DNA of 64,000 bases from Spirodela intermedia. Lineage: Eukaryota > Streptophyta > Magnoliopsida > Alismatales > Araceae. Where the stretch lies: assembly GCA_902729315.2 (NCBI GenBank), contig LR746264.1, forward strand, positions 4,489,878 to 4,553,877, given 5' to 3'. The notes beneath the pieces were generated by a model that was given only the letters and a program-made list of their open reading frames with translations, had not been told where the DNA came from and ran no database searches. Below are positions 47,801-59,800 of this stretch, one piece after another; the stretch's first letter is position 1; every line of letters begins with the position of its first letter. The translations under genes were made by a program, and so were the position numbers.

Positions 47801-50800
47801 AGTGAAATCAATTCTTTTCAATCCCTCATTTCAACAAATTTGGAAAGTTAGTTCTAAGCATACTTTAAGAGCGGTAGCGTTAATGGAAAACTACCCAAGA
47901 TATGCTAGTTGGAAGTTAAATGACAACGCTAACATGACTTGGACCTTGGGATTAATCAAGTCAATGAGATTCAACACTTTATTCAACGGAAAGATACTAT
48001 TTTATGTGTACCTTGGATTCTTGCTCTGTCACTGATTCTTTCGCAGAGGTTTACAGGATACAAAGTGGCTACATGCAGTGGATGGGGAAATGAAGGCTCT
48101 TCGGCGAAAATAAAATATGGGATCTTGTACAACTCCCTACCCCAAGGAACTTCATTGGCTCTCAATGAGTACTTATTATCACGTACCAAGCACACGAAGC
48201 CATTCATTGCTTCAAAGCAAGACTCATGGCAAACGGGTTTACATAAGCCTATGTTATCAACTATGAGTAAAATTTTGCTCTCGTAGCAAAACTCAAATTT
48301 GCAAGGCTCATTTCTTTCATTAAATCAATTTTAAAAGGATCTCTATCAGCGTGATGTAAAACAGCACTTCTTGGATGGAGACTATCTAAGGAAAAGTATG
48401 TAGGTTGAAGAAGGTTTTATGTAGCTTAAATTAATATCTACAATGATGGTTTGACAGATCTAAAGAGTTGTGATTATTTTGAGTATATAGAAGGAAGCAA
48501 TGCAAATCATTCCTTCTCTACAAAATGGCAGGAAGGAAAAATTTGCGTTTTAATTTTTTGTATTGATGATATGATGATCACAGGTAACGATAACAAGGAG
48601 ACTAAAATGCTAAAGATCAAACTTGCTAAGAAATTTGATCTCAAAGATCCTGACAACCATCGGTACTTCCTCAGCATTGAAGCGACAAAATCTAATAAAG
48701 GTATCTAAATACATCAAAGAAAATATGCATTACATCCAGTAAGAAAGACTGATAAGCTTGGGTACAAAACTGTTGAAACTCTAATGGAAATAAATCATAG
48801 GACTTCCTGAATGGACAAGAAGGCACATTTCTCTCTGATATTGATAAAGGCATTTATCAAAGATTTCCTGTACTTCCTAACCGTGGTCGAGATGTACTTA
48901 ATAACCTGTATACCTTATATGTTTACATATATATCCTCATATACCTTTCATTTCGTGTTACATCAGTATGTCTAGAACCTCCTAAGGATCTGGTATAAAT
49001 ACTGGATCCCGCTCTCCTTGTAATAAGTTTTCTTGATCAATAAAGTTTGAGTTCTTTTTCCACGAGCGCTGGGCACCTATCAGAGCTCCAGACCGTGTGC
49101 TATCTCGACTACACTAACAAACTGTTTTATTTAACTTTGACTAGCCTGACGTTACTTATGTTGTGAGCATTGTTAGTAATTTTTTTCATTCACTAAGAGA
49201 CTCACATATAAGGGTTGTATAACGGACTCAGTGGTATCTAAAATCAAATATAGGAAAAGGTATATAGTATTCCAAGTGTTAAAACATACAGATTGAGGGC
49301 TCTTCGGATATAGATTGAGCTCTATAATGATGATTGAAGACCTATTGGAGGATATTGCGCATATCTTGGTGCTAACCTAGAGATGTAGAGAAGCAAGAAA
49401 CAAACAGTTGTCGAAAGATTTATGATGAGGTAGAACAGATGGCCATGGCATCGTGTCTAACTGAGTTGATTTGGATTCGACTACTCATTTGATTCAAGAC
49501 ATAGGTATCTAGATTCACTCTCCTTTCAACTTATATTGTAATAATAACGTAACTCTAATTATGTCTAGTAATAATATCCAACATAACATAACCATACATG
49601 ATATATATACTTCACTTGATAAGAAATTATCCTTCTTTTGTTTTCTTGTGTTAGAGCTGCTGGGCCTATTGAAATATCTGACCATGTTTGGGGTAAGTAA
49701 CTCATTGAGACTCAAATTCACCTCGGGTCTGCTAAACTTCTATTGTTTCTCTGTCTATATGCAAATTATTACCCTAAGGACAAACGAAGTACAGAAGAAG
49801 AAAACGGACTCTCTCCATATTTGGGCCTAGGGATTAGTGCCCACATCTATCCTCCCCTCTTAACTCCAAATCTAGGGATTTCTTCGTGTTCCGCCTTTCT
49901 TACAGGGAAATGTATGTCTTTTCCTTCCGGTCCTTGTGTTTCCTTGGTTTAGTGCCCGTCTACTGTTCAAAGACATTCTTCTTCCTTTCCTAGGATTTTC
50001 TTGTTGTTCTGCCATTCTCTCACCATTGGACGGCGTTCGTCTTCACTTTCTTAAATGCATCTTCCGCCAGATCTCTTTATAAATTAAAAAGTAAGCCATA
50101 TGCATCAAACTAAGTAGAAGGATTGTAGAGTATGACGCAATAACTCAAAGAGGTGTGCTGAATTATAATAGCCAAATTTTATTCAAAGATATTTCATTGG
50201 AACAGAAGTCGTTAAGGAACATAAACTATGATAATAAAGTCATCCATTATAGGTGCTAACCCATTACATAGTCATAAAACAATTGACAAAGATTCTCCTT
50301 CAGAAATTTAGTCAACAATAGTCTTTTTATGAGATTACAAAAAATAGAATTAAAAAATGTATTTCGAGGATAGTAGTTTTACCTTCACAATGGTAACCGC
50401 AAATGAGGCGGGAATGAATGAAAACGCAATGCTCACTATAATTGCAGCAGAAAATGCATCCAGATCCTAAAAGACATTAAATACAACTTAACAAGTAAGA
50501 CACAAGAAAATAGAACAAAATGGAGAAGTACGTCACTAGATAATGTCAACCTTGAAATTATCTAGTAATAAATTTTCTTAATTTTCAAGTTCTCTGCATG
50601 CAGAAAAATTAGATAAAAATGGCTAAGAAAAAATGTACATACAGTTTCTAGAAGACAATGAAGTGGAAAATTTAACTTTGAGAATATCAATCATCAAAAA
50701 GATGAGACAATAAGAAAAAACATGTTAACAACGACTTTAGCTCTACGCTCAGATCAGAAACTTTTCTGAATTTATTGAGGGAACAACTGAACACCAAGAA

Positions 50801-53800
50801 AAGACTTGAATGGAGTCCTTTGGTGACTTATGCTTGAATGACATCAAATTAGCTACCCAAATGCATAGATTGCGTGATTTTACTATACACAGAGTCATGA
50901 CAACTTTTTAGCTTATGGATTGTTGGAGCCAATTGGAACATAATTTAAGACGAATAAACCTTGAAGAAATAGAGGACTTCCTTAGGGTCCAGTCCACATT
51001 AAGTAATGTTTCTATAAAGTCCGTCTAAGGACATGAAAGTATGGAAAGCTCTAATGCATGCCTCTTCCTTACTGGAGTAACTATCCACCAGAAAGGCCAA
51101 AGGGTAACCATGATGGTCCATTAAGTCTGAGGAAAAGCTATAAAATAAACTCAAGAATTGAAGGGATTTCATCTATAAGGGAATACTGATCCGTCGACAA
51201 TAGACTACGCACATTTTTAATATAGATTATCCGTTGATTAAGAATCAGCATGACAGTATACCTGTTCAAACTAAAGTCTTGACCCAATAGTCCAGTGTGC
51301 AGCATTGAGCTCACGTCCAATCTAAATACATTCCCTAGCCCTCAAGAAAAAATAGATCTGGGAGGGGAAGTCTCAGTATAGAAACATAAAACATGCACTA
51401 CAAGTGATTGTGCCAAAATAACAGTACATAAAATACGAAAACTGAATAAGATTTATTCCATTTTGCAAAATGCATTCAAAGCTTAACCGCCTGCCCCAAC
51501 CAAAAAAGATAAAGATAAAGAGATCACAACATTTGAGATGGAGGGCCCAGTTACACAACAGAGCATTTTTTACCTTTCCATATGAATATAGAACATGACA
51601 ACAAATGAAGAGATACAAAAAGACTAGATAGATCAACATACATGGTGTTGCAACTTCTGAGATACTGTCATAGGGAGAGGATGGTTACGAGTTTGAATGG
51701 TCATATTTCTTTCCTCAGCCGCAAGTCTTAAAATTGCAGCATTCATCAAATTTATATATGTCGGAGCAGCATGCTGACAGGAACTGTTATGAAGGACCGT
51801 GTATCCTAAGCTTCCATCGTCATTCACATCATCCATTACAACTGCACCGTACCTTGAAATAAAAAAATATAACGAAAATAAATGGCATTTGACGAAGTAC
51901 TATTACAGTGAATGTGTTTGTCCTTCATTCAATAAAGAGAGGAAATTTCAAAGCATGGAGCAGACAGTGATGATTTTATGTCGGAATTTGTTGAAAAAAC
52001 TACTAAGGTAAAAGTTGAGATAAAAGGCTATACTTTCATGCAAGAAATGAGTGATAAAGAGAAACTCAAGTGAATACATGATAAAGAAACATGCTGAACT
52101 GAACACCTTACTCTTAGTTGGACACAATTGAAGTAATAGTTTAATTGAAAACGCTCACTATACAAACTGTATATTGTATTTACATTTATAACACTTTAAT
52201 TGCTCTCCACATTTAGAAAACACTCACACTAGGATACTCTTATAAATATTCAGCTTTCTAAAAAGTAACACAATTACTTTTTAATTTGAAGACATCCATT
52301 TTCGTTCCTGACTTCTAAACCAGGAAAGAGGTGTCACTTGAATTTTGACATGCAGCAATTTTGAAAGGCATTACTGGATTTGTGGTGTTGGTCTGCCCAT
52401 AATTGGTTCTCCAAAGGGAGTGATGAACAAGTGCAGAAAACCATGCTTCATTAAGAGAATAATTTATGAAGCGCAAGCGGCTTGCAAAATGCACTTCTAA
52501 ACAGTTCCAGGTCATTCACTTCCGAGGAGACCAATGTTCCTGCCAGATGACGAACTTGCTACGTATGGAGCTGGGCAAACTTTTACAGGCTTCACTGCGG
52601 ACGAAGGTGGGGTTACCACAAGATATAATGAGATACTGCCTTCCTGATTATTGGTTGTATATCAGTGGGGCTGAGGTAACATCGCCACTAATCTTCTGAC
52701 TGAACCCACCAGGTTAGTCCTCCAGATTCAGCTGTTGAGATTTTACTTCAATTACTTATTACGTTTTATCCCTAGAGCCCTTATTACGTTTTATCCTGAT
52801 AACAGGTAATTTTGGTTGGCTGTCCTCATTGCTGTCTATTTATCCTACTTTACTCTCAAAAAATTTCAAGGTTATTTTAACTTTATTTCAACTCTCATGA
52901 GACTCGGATAGAATTATCAACATCAAGGATAGAAGAACTCTCATGACTTTTCTTGTAATGCACTCTGATATTTATAATCTCTGGAAACATGCAGCAAATT
53001 TACTCCAAAAGAAATGAGAAAACTTGGTAATCCAAACGCGTGACCATGGATAATAAGATCCTTATACTGAAGGAAAACCTGAAATCGCTTTTGAACTTGA
53101 CCTCCAGTGTTGCAGTAACAAGAACACTGGTTACCCTCTTGGGTTTTTAATCTTGGCCGAGCATGCACAATTGCAGCTTCAATCTGGAGCTATTACTCTA
53201 GAACGACTAATCACAGACCTCGCAGGCAGGAGAAACTATTCAATTAAGTCGCGAATTTAAACTGTTTACAAGAGCTTTGCTGAAAAGAATCGAAAATAAA
53301 GCTCCAGATGCTGGAACTCCACACAGAACTATTCAAGTAAACAGTTTGAAGAACATGAGAGACGAAAGCCGGAAGAGGGAACATATCACGAAGAAAGGGA
53401 AACAAAATAGAAATTAAGAAAGAGAGAACTATAAAAAAAAAAAACTTTCTTCCTCAAACATAAAAGCATACTCGCATGGCAAGCATCCTGAACCACTGGT
53501 CTGATTTAATTGCTAGACCAGCCCAAACCAAATGAACTAATTTCTGTGAAAAATGGGACATCTACAGTATTTTTATTGCCGGGGACACCCTACGTACTAG
53601 ACTCCCACAGTCTCTCATAAACCCAGGTCATACATGAGTGAATATTGGGGAAATTAACTAAATTGCAAAAAATACATCTCACAGGAAAGATTGGAATCAA
53701 TTGAATGCCAAGAAGAAACATAAGAAAAAAATTTATTCACGCTAGAATACAGTGATAGTGGTGTTCTCGTAATTTATGTTTTAATAGAGAATTGGACAGT

Positions 53801-56800
53801 CATTTTTTAGGCACGGATTCCCCTGTATCGGATTCCCCTGTATAGCGGCATTCTCACAAGGATTCCCCTGTATCTACTATTCTTTTTGGTTCATCTTCTT
53901 CTCTTCTTTTTTCTTCTATTCTTCTCCATTTTGCAGTATCACTGATACACAATGTCAGTTCCAAAATAAAACAGCTTTTACATTATGGCTTAAACCTGAA
54001 ATATACAACACAACTTCCCATACAAAAATAATAAGTACATCTACTTTATTCAAAAAATAAATCTAGACGTGTAAAAACTATATCTCAGACAGACGAAATT
54101 TCATGACAGGACACAGAAACGAAAAGAAAAAGCATCATTCATACCTTGATTGGTAAGATTCATTTAAGCTAGTAATGAGAAATTCGCTCATAGAAATAAG
54201 GGCCGGACCCAATGACTCCCCAGCAGCGTCAATTGCATCAGCCAAAGTCTTTTCAGGATCTGGAAATTCAAACGACCTTGGTTGTTGTTTCTGAATCCAC
54301 CCTCCTTCGATGTAGGATGAAACCTGTACAAAGTCAAGAAAAAATCAAGGTCCTTCAAAAGGAACTCAACTATGCATGCGAAAGAACGAATCATGAAAAC
54401 AATTATACAATAAAGGATGCAGAGAATAAAAGTTTCAGGTATAAAGAAACCTTTTCTGCTACAGGAAGTGAAAGATTGAAGGGGATCGGTCCCCCACCAC
54501 CATCGCCTCGTAGTAAAGGATTAAAATGAGATGTTGTAAAAGTTATAGAACATTGGTCAGGATGTGGTTTAAGCTTTAGAGAAAGAAACCCAAATAACAT
54601 GAATAGTACTGGAATAAGAAGTTGGAAAATAACTGTTCTTCGGTCTCTCCTAGCAGATAGTGCTCTCTTTATGAGCAGTGCCTTGAAATGATTCCAAAAT
54701 GTTGACTTCATAATTATTTCACAGCAACAGAATTTAAGAGTAAAGAATGCTATGAAACTGGTTACTTTTGAAAGTATCACACTGCACATTCTTTCCACAC
54801 CACTGCATATCATCTGAAAAACCAGCATCCAACACCCACAGCTGATCTTACTATTTGAAGATTTTGTTGAAAGAATGCATTGAGAACCTTCAGCATCATT
54901 TTCAATTTGTGACATACTGTCAACTGGATTCTCTGAACCTGCAACTTTCAAAAATACTTCCTCCAGCGTTGTCACAGATATTCCATAACTCTCAATCCCA
55001 TGAGAGCGGTCAGCATTGTCAGTGGATATTCCACCTGTACCACCTCCTCTATTGTTGCAACCCTCAATTTCCCGAAACATATTCTCAAATGAAGAGGAAG
55101 ACGCAAGAGGAAGACGAAAGGATATTTCTGTACCCACCTGAAACAATGGGGAAAAACGGTAACTAGCTTCAATAACTATGTCGGTTAATGTAGCAGAACA
55201 ATTACTGGTTTCACTAGCTTAAACATGGAAAGGGAGCACTAATTAGATCCTGATTCGTCCGTTCCTGCTTTTCTTTCACTTCTTACATTGGCCATGATCA
55301 TCCCACATGAAACCATTCATTAAACTTGTGCCATTATTTCATTTAACATTTTGAAAAAAACATGAAATCTTTTACCGCTTCTGCAGATATTTAAAATCAT
55401 GGCCAATTAATAAACTCATGGATATGCTCATTCATTGGTTTTAAAATTGACCTCAAACAGATCTTAAAAAATCAAGTAGAGGGTTCCACCAAGGTAAGAA
55501 CCAACAAAAGTTACACCTACCTCCAACCGATTATTACACAAAATAGTGAAAAGAAAAATAAAAAGAATAGAAACAGTTAGGTTTACCAAGATGGCCTGAA
55601 ATACGGAAAAGATAAGAAAAAATTACATCAGATAAGCATGTGGCAGACGGAACATGACGATACACGATATCAGCTGCTACAGAACTGGCTGGTGATGCCT
55701 GCCAGAAGAAAACCAGGACAATTAAGCATGAAAATCTTCAACTGTTGAATGTAGTTCAGTCTATGGGAATGAAAGTGTTAATATAAGAAGCAGGATGAGA
55801 CCTTTACTACAGTGAGTGTATAACCGACGCCATATTGGTGCTTCAAGTAAAGGGAACTGTCAAAAACAAGGCATAAGGCGAATTAAATTTCGGATACTGA
55901 AAATGAAAAAACGTTCTTGGAACTAAGATTAAAGTTTTCATAATAGCATGAAAATATCTAATGTTCAAAGGGAACGTATCACATCTAGTCATGTAGAAGA
56001 AAATAGAAATTCAAGGACCTTCTTCCCAACAGGAGGTTACCAACCATTGCCCATCCCATGTTAACATGGACAGGGAAAAAAGATACGGTTTTGGAGGAAG
56101 AATGCAACGTAAGAGACAAGTATTGGAGTCAGAAAATATGCCTATATTTTAGGAGAGAAATAGTCTTTAATGAATGAAGGACAGAAAATAACAAAAACTA
56201 TCCAGTAGCTCGTTTGAATATCGATTTACCTCCGCCTTTTCTTGAAATAGAAACAACTGTACAAGGAGTTCGGAAGAGGGCCACTATGTAGAGAAGAAAT
56301 GCAGCAAGCTTTCCTAAATTTGAAGATCTGGTTACATGAATGGAGTGTGCTGGTAACAGGCTGAATAAAGAATTAAAAAAGGCTAGAGAGTTTTCTAAGG
56401 TATATTAAGAACGAATCTCATATATAAGGAAAACTATAGTGTATTGGCACCCTAGTGTTGCACATTCAAGATAGGTAACAGATTCTTCAGTAGGGAATGA
56501 TAGGATGTTTGATCAGTGCAGTCCTGCGAGACTCCACCTTTTTTCAGATTACATAGCCTCATGGAGAAACGAATCTTTGCAACACAAGGAATAGGATCTT
56601 CCTTAGTAGAGAGATTCCATCATATTCCAACCCATGCACATCTCTTCTGTGGATTATCCAATATCCATCATTCATTTGAGATTGACTGTTCTTTCTCATA
56701 TCATACAACTAAAACTTGACCTTAAGATCTAAATCAATAAATCTGGGGTGAAAAGAAAAAACTGAACTTGATTTAAATAACACAGTGAAATATGCTAGAG

Positions 56801-59800
56801 TTACTTTTGAAAACGGGAGAAAAATGAGTCTTTTCTAAAAGAAGAAAGGCCTTCTTGATATGCCATTGAACTATAAGGGCCGTCTTAAGGAACATATACG
56901 GAGATGCTTGTTCTATTTATGTTATACTTCCTTGTCAGACAGTTTGATTCATAATCAACTCAAAAATATTCTACCTGGTATGAATCAAGATTCAATACCA
57001 GTCTCATGGCCATGCTTTGAAACTCAAGTTAATAACGTACACACAGCATTTAGACTGATAAAAGACAACATCCTACATAGGAAATCTAGACAACACGTCC
57101 TGTGATAGAAAAAAAAGCCCTTATGCGTGTGTCAAAAAATTAACATGTCTGGGGCAAAGCTTTGATAAGTTTCATGAACTATCAAGCAAAATATAGCACG
57201 ATTAAATTAAAATGTTAAAATTCCAAGTCATTTCAATAATGGGTTGGTTAAGACAAGCAAATGAAATAATTAATGCACAGTTCATTTCAAGAAGGTAAGT
57301 CACACAAACCTTCCGCAACATTTCAATGAGCCATTTGCCATTATTGCTATCCGATCCCCAAGTACATCAGCTTCATCCATGGAATGTGTTGTCAATAAAA
57401 CTATCCGACCCTTCCTGATTCTTTTTATTAATTGCCATGTCGAGCGCATTGAATATGGATCCATGCCACTAGTTGGCTCGTCCAGAATGATAACCTGTAT
57501 GCAACCTCATTCATTCAGTATAACAAAATAGGTTGACTCATTTGTACTGAGTCATGAACTTCACCTTGCTATCTCCAATCAGCGCTATCCCAAGGGAGAG
57601 TTTTCTCTTCATGCCACCAGATAGAGCCCCAACCGTTGTACTAATCTTATCAGCCAAACCCACCTGTCATTAAGAAAATTCCTGAGGCACTTAATGTCTT
57701 AACATATCGAGAATGAAAAATTCACTTCAGTTGAGATGTTGATCCTAGACTTTACCTGATTAAAACAAGTGAAACACAACAAAGTGAATTGAAAGGTGTG
57801 AAGAAGTCAGATACAAACAACAACTAATTCAACAAGGAATGTGAAAAAAAATGAGTCAAAAAAAATGTACAGTTAATATCAATATGCCGTTTAGCACAAT
57901 ACTTCCCTCAATATACTGTGCAAAAGAACGGATAACTAGGAGTTCGGTTCTCAGTTGAAGTTTTTGGTTCGTTTCCTATTTGTTAGGTAGGTTTATTGTT
58001 TCAAGGCCCTGGGTACTTGTATATAACAGTCATCTATGATGTGAATACGAGTTGAGTTTTTTCCTCTGCACATTCTCCTATGGTTTGCATCACTGATAAC
58101 ATGTTACAAGAGCTTATAGGCTTCGCTTCCTTCCTTCTCCCATAGTCTAGGTTTTAGTCAAGGCTTGTTTGGTTCATGACAACCAGGATGATCTCGTTGT
58201 TCTGGGCGCTCGACTAGAGGGGGAAGAACCAACGACAGAATCAAAGACAGGAATGCCTAGGGTTCAGGCACTTGAGCGCCGAGGGTTTTGTACCTTTTTC
58301 TTTCCCTCTTTCGTGTTGGATGTCTGAGAGCAGCCTAGAGTTGTCATCTATTGCATTGTCAGCAATCAGACTACACTGATATTCCCAACTCTTGTTTGCA
58401 AAACTTTTTATTTGATCATCGAACTTCATTGTCGATACTTCAGCCTTGATTGCCGACATCAAGTCCCTTTTTTTAACGACACCAACAATCCTTTCACTCC
58501 AAGTAGCAGTCAGTTTTTCTACAGATGTCAAAAATTGTAGAGATAACCTCTACAAAAGAATCTGAGTGGTTTGTAAGGTTTCAAAAATCTTGGAGAATTG
58601 TCGGGCATTTAAGCTTCATATAGACTTCATGGAAAAACTTTCTTTAAATTGCTCCAATTTGTTTATACTGTGCTGAAAGGGAAAGGGAAGATCAGCCATC
58701 TCACAAGTACAGGGCCAATGATCCTTGGTTTGAGGAATGGGATGAAGAAGATTCTATGATTATGACATGGTTATGGAATTCTGTGATTCCTGAGATCAGT
58801 GACACATGTACGTTCATGGCTACACCGAAGGATATATGGGATGCAATTCAACAAACATATTCTAAAGCTAGAGATGCAATTAAGTCCATTGATTGATGAT
58901 TGTACTCAAGTTACTTGGATCCACTGATGTCAGTACTGTTCTCTAATTTCTTGCTCCATAATCAAGAATCTTTTCGGGCTCAATGTCAAAAAATTTAAGT
59001 CACATAATGCAAGGGAATATTGCAATCAAATCCAAATTCCATACTTTCAAACAGAAGGGATGGTACATGAGACATCGTGTGTCAGTACTCCACATCAAAA
59101 TGGAGTAGCATAGAGGAAAAGTGGTCAGCTGCTAGAGGTAACCTATGCCTTTCTTTTCCAAAACAATGTGCCTCAATCCTTCTGGGGAAAAGCAGTTATG
59201 ACAACTACTCATCTCATAAAACATTAGTCTTGTAGAGTATGAGGATCCATGAGCCCAAGAGAAATATTGTCGTTATTCTATCCCTACCTACAAATCATAA
59301 ACAATCTTGTCCTTAGGATAATTGGGTGTGTATCATTTTTTCAAGTTCATGGTTAACATAGCGAGAATTTAGATCCCAGAGTGTTAAAATGTCTCTTTGT
59401 GAGCTATTTTGCAACTCATAAAGGGTATAAGTGTTATCACCCTCCATCCAAGAAATTGTCTCAATAAATGTTACTTTAATGAACAATAATCTTACTTCAC
59501 CACACTTTATCTTCAGGGGGAGAGTTCAATCACTGAAGATAAGGATGGGAATTTCTTACTTGATATGTCATTACATCCTATTTCCACCATTCCTCCATAA
59601 ATCCGTATTTCAGTTCATACTAGATTCAGAATCCATATCTGACTCCATGTCAAATCCTGAATTTGAAACTTTAGAAAATTCCAACTCTGCCCTGGCAAAT
59701 GTGAGATTTGGTTAAGGAAAAATGTTTACAAGGAAGAAGACGGTTGTTCCTAAATCTGCACAGGTCCAATAATCAAACCTTGATCCTGAGAATGATGTAC

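Larger units (their letters stand above)
46930..50040 (+). mobile_element. Decayed Ty1/copia retrotransposon inside an ABCA1 intron, antisense to the gene
   Basis: Two diverged direct repeats (about 47040-47565 and 49570-50035) enclose a primer-binding-site-like sequence at 47573-47584 and a reverse-transcriptase fragment around 48451-48860, all on the plus strand and in normal 5'-to-3' order. The repeats align well by eye around 47130-47215 with 49670-49745 and 47280-47345 with 49845-49905, but with many differences, so the insertion is old. Coding is broken by stops and frameshifts, with gag, protease and integrase mostly unrecognisable. The element fills most of a 4-kb intron; the splice sites at 50382 and 46393 lie outside it. 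Exact ends and target-site duplication could not be set. Confidence 0.75.
42286..50466 (-). other. ABCA1: Transmembrane domain 2 exons of ABCA1
   Basis: Exons 50466-50383 ([20 protein letters not shown]), 46392-46351 ([14 protein letters not shown], the cytosolic coupling segment typical of ABCA), 46275-46179 ([20 protein letters not shown]), 45519-45392 ([20 protein letters not shown]), 45310-45206 ([20 protein letters not shown]), 44378-44235 ([18 protein letters not shown]) and 42546-42286 encode the membrane helices. The last exon ends in the charged linker [16 protein letters not shown] leading to NBD2. Helix number and order match the family. Intron 46393-50382 holds a copia remnant. 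Confidence 0.9.
51642..55856 (-). other. ABCA1: Post-NBD1 regulatory segment, TM7 and large extracellular loop of ABCA1
   Basis: Exons 55856-55802 and 55698-55627 encode the end of the first half ([30 protein letters not shown]). The large 687-bp exon 55137-54451 carries [19 protein letters not shown], then a hydrophobic Cys-rich stretch, [20 protein letters not shown] (first helix of TMD2) and the start of the extracellular loop ([20 protein letters not shown]). Exons 54323-54145 and 51852-51642 continue the loop, with [20 protein letters not shown] and several possible N-glycosylation sites. The two-half layout is typical of ABCA proteins. Confidence 0.88.
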
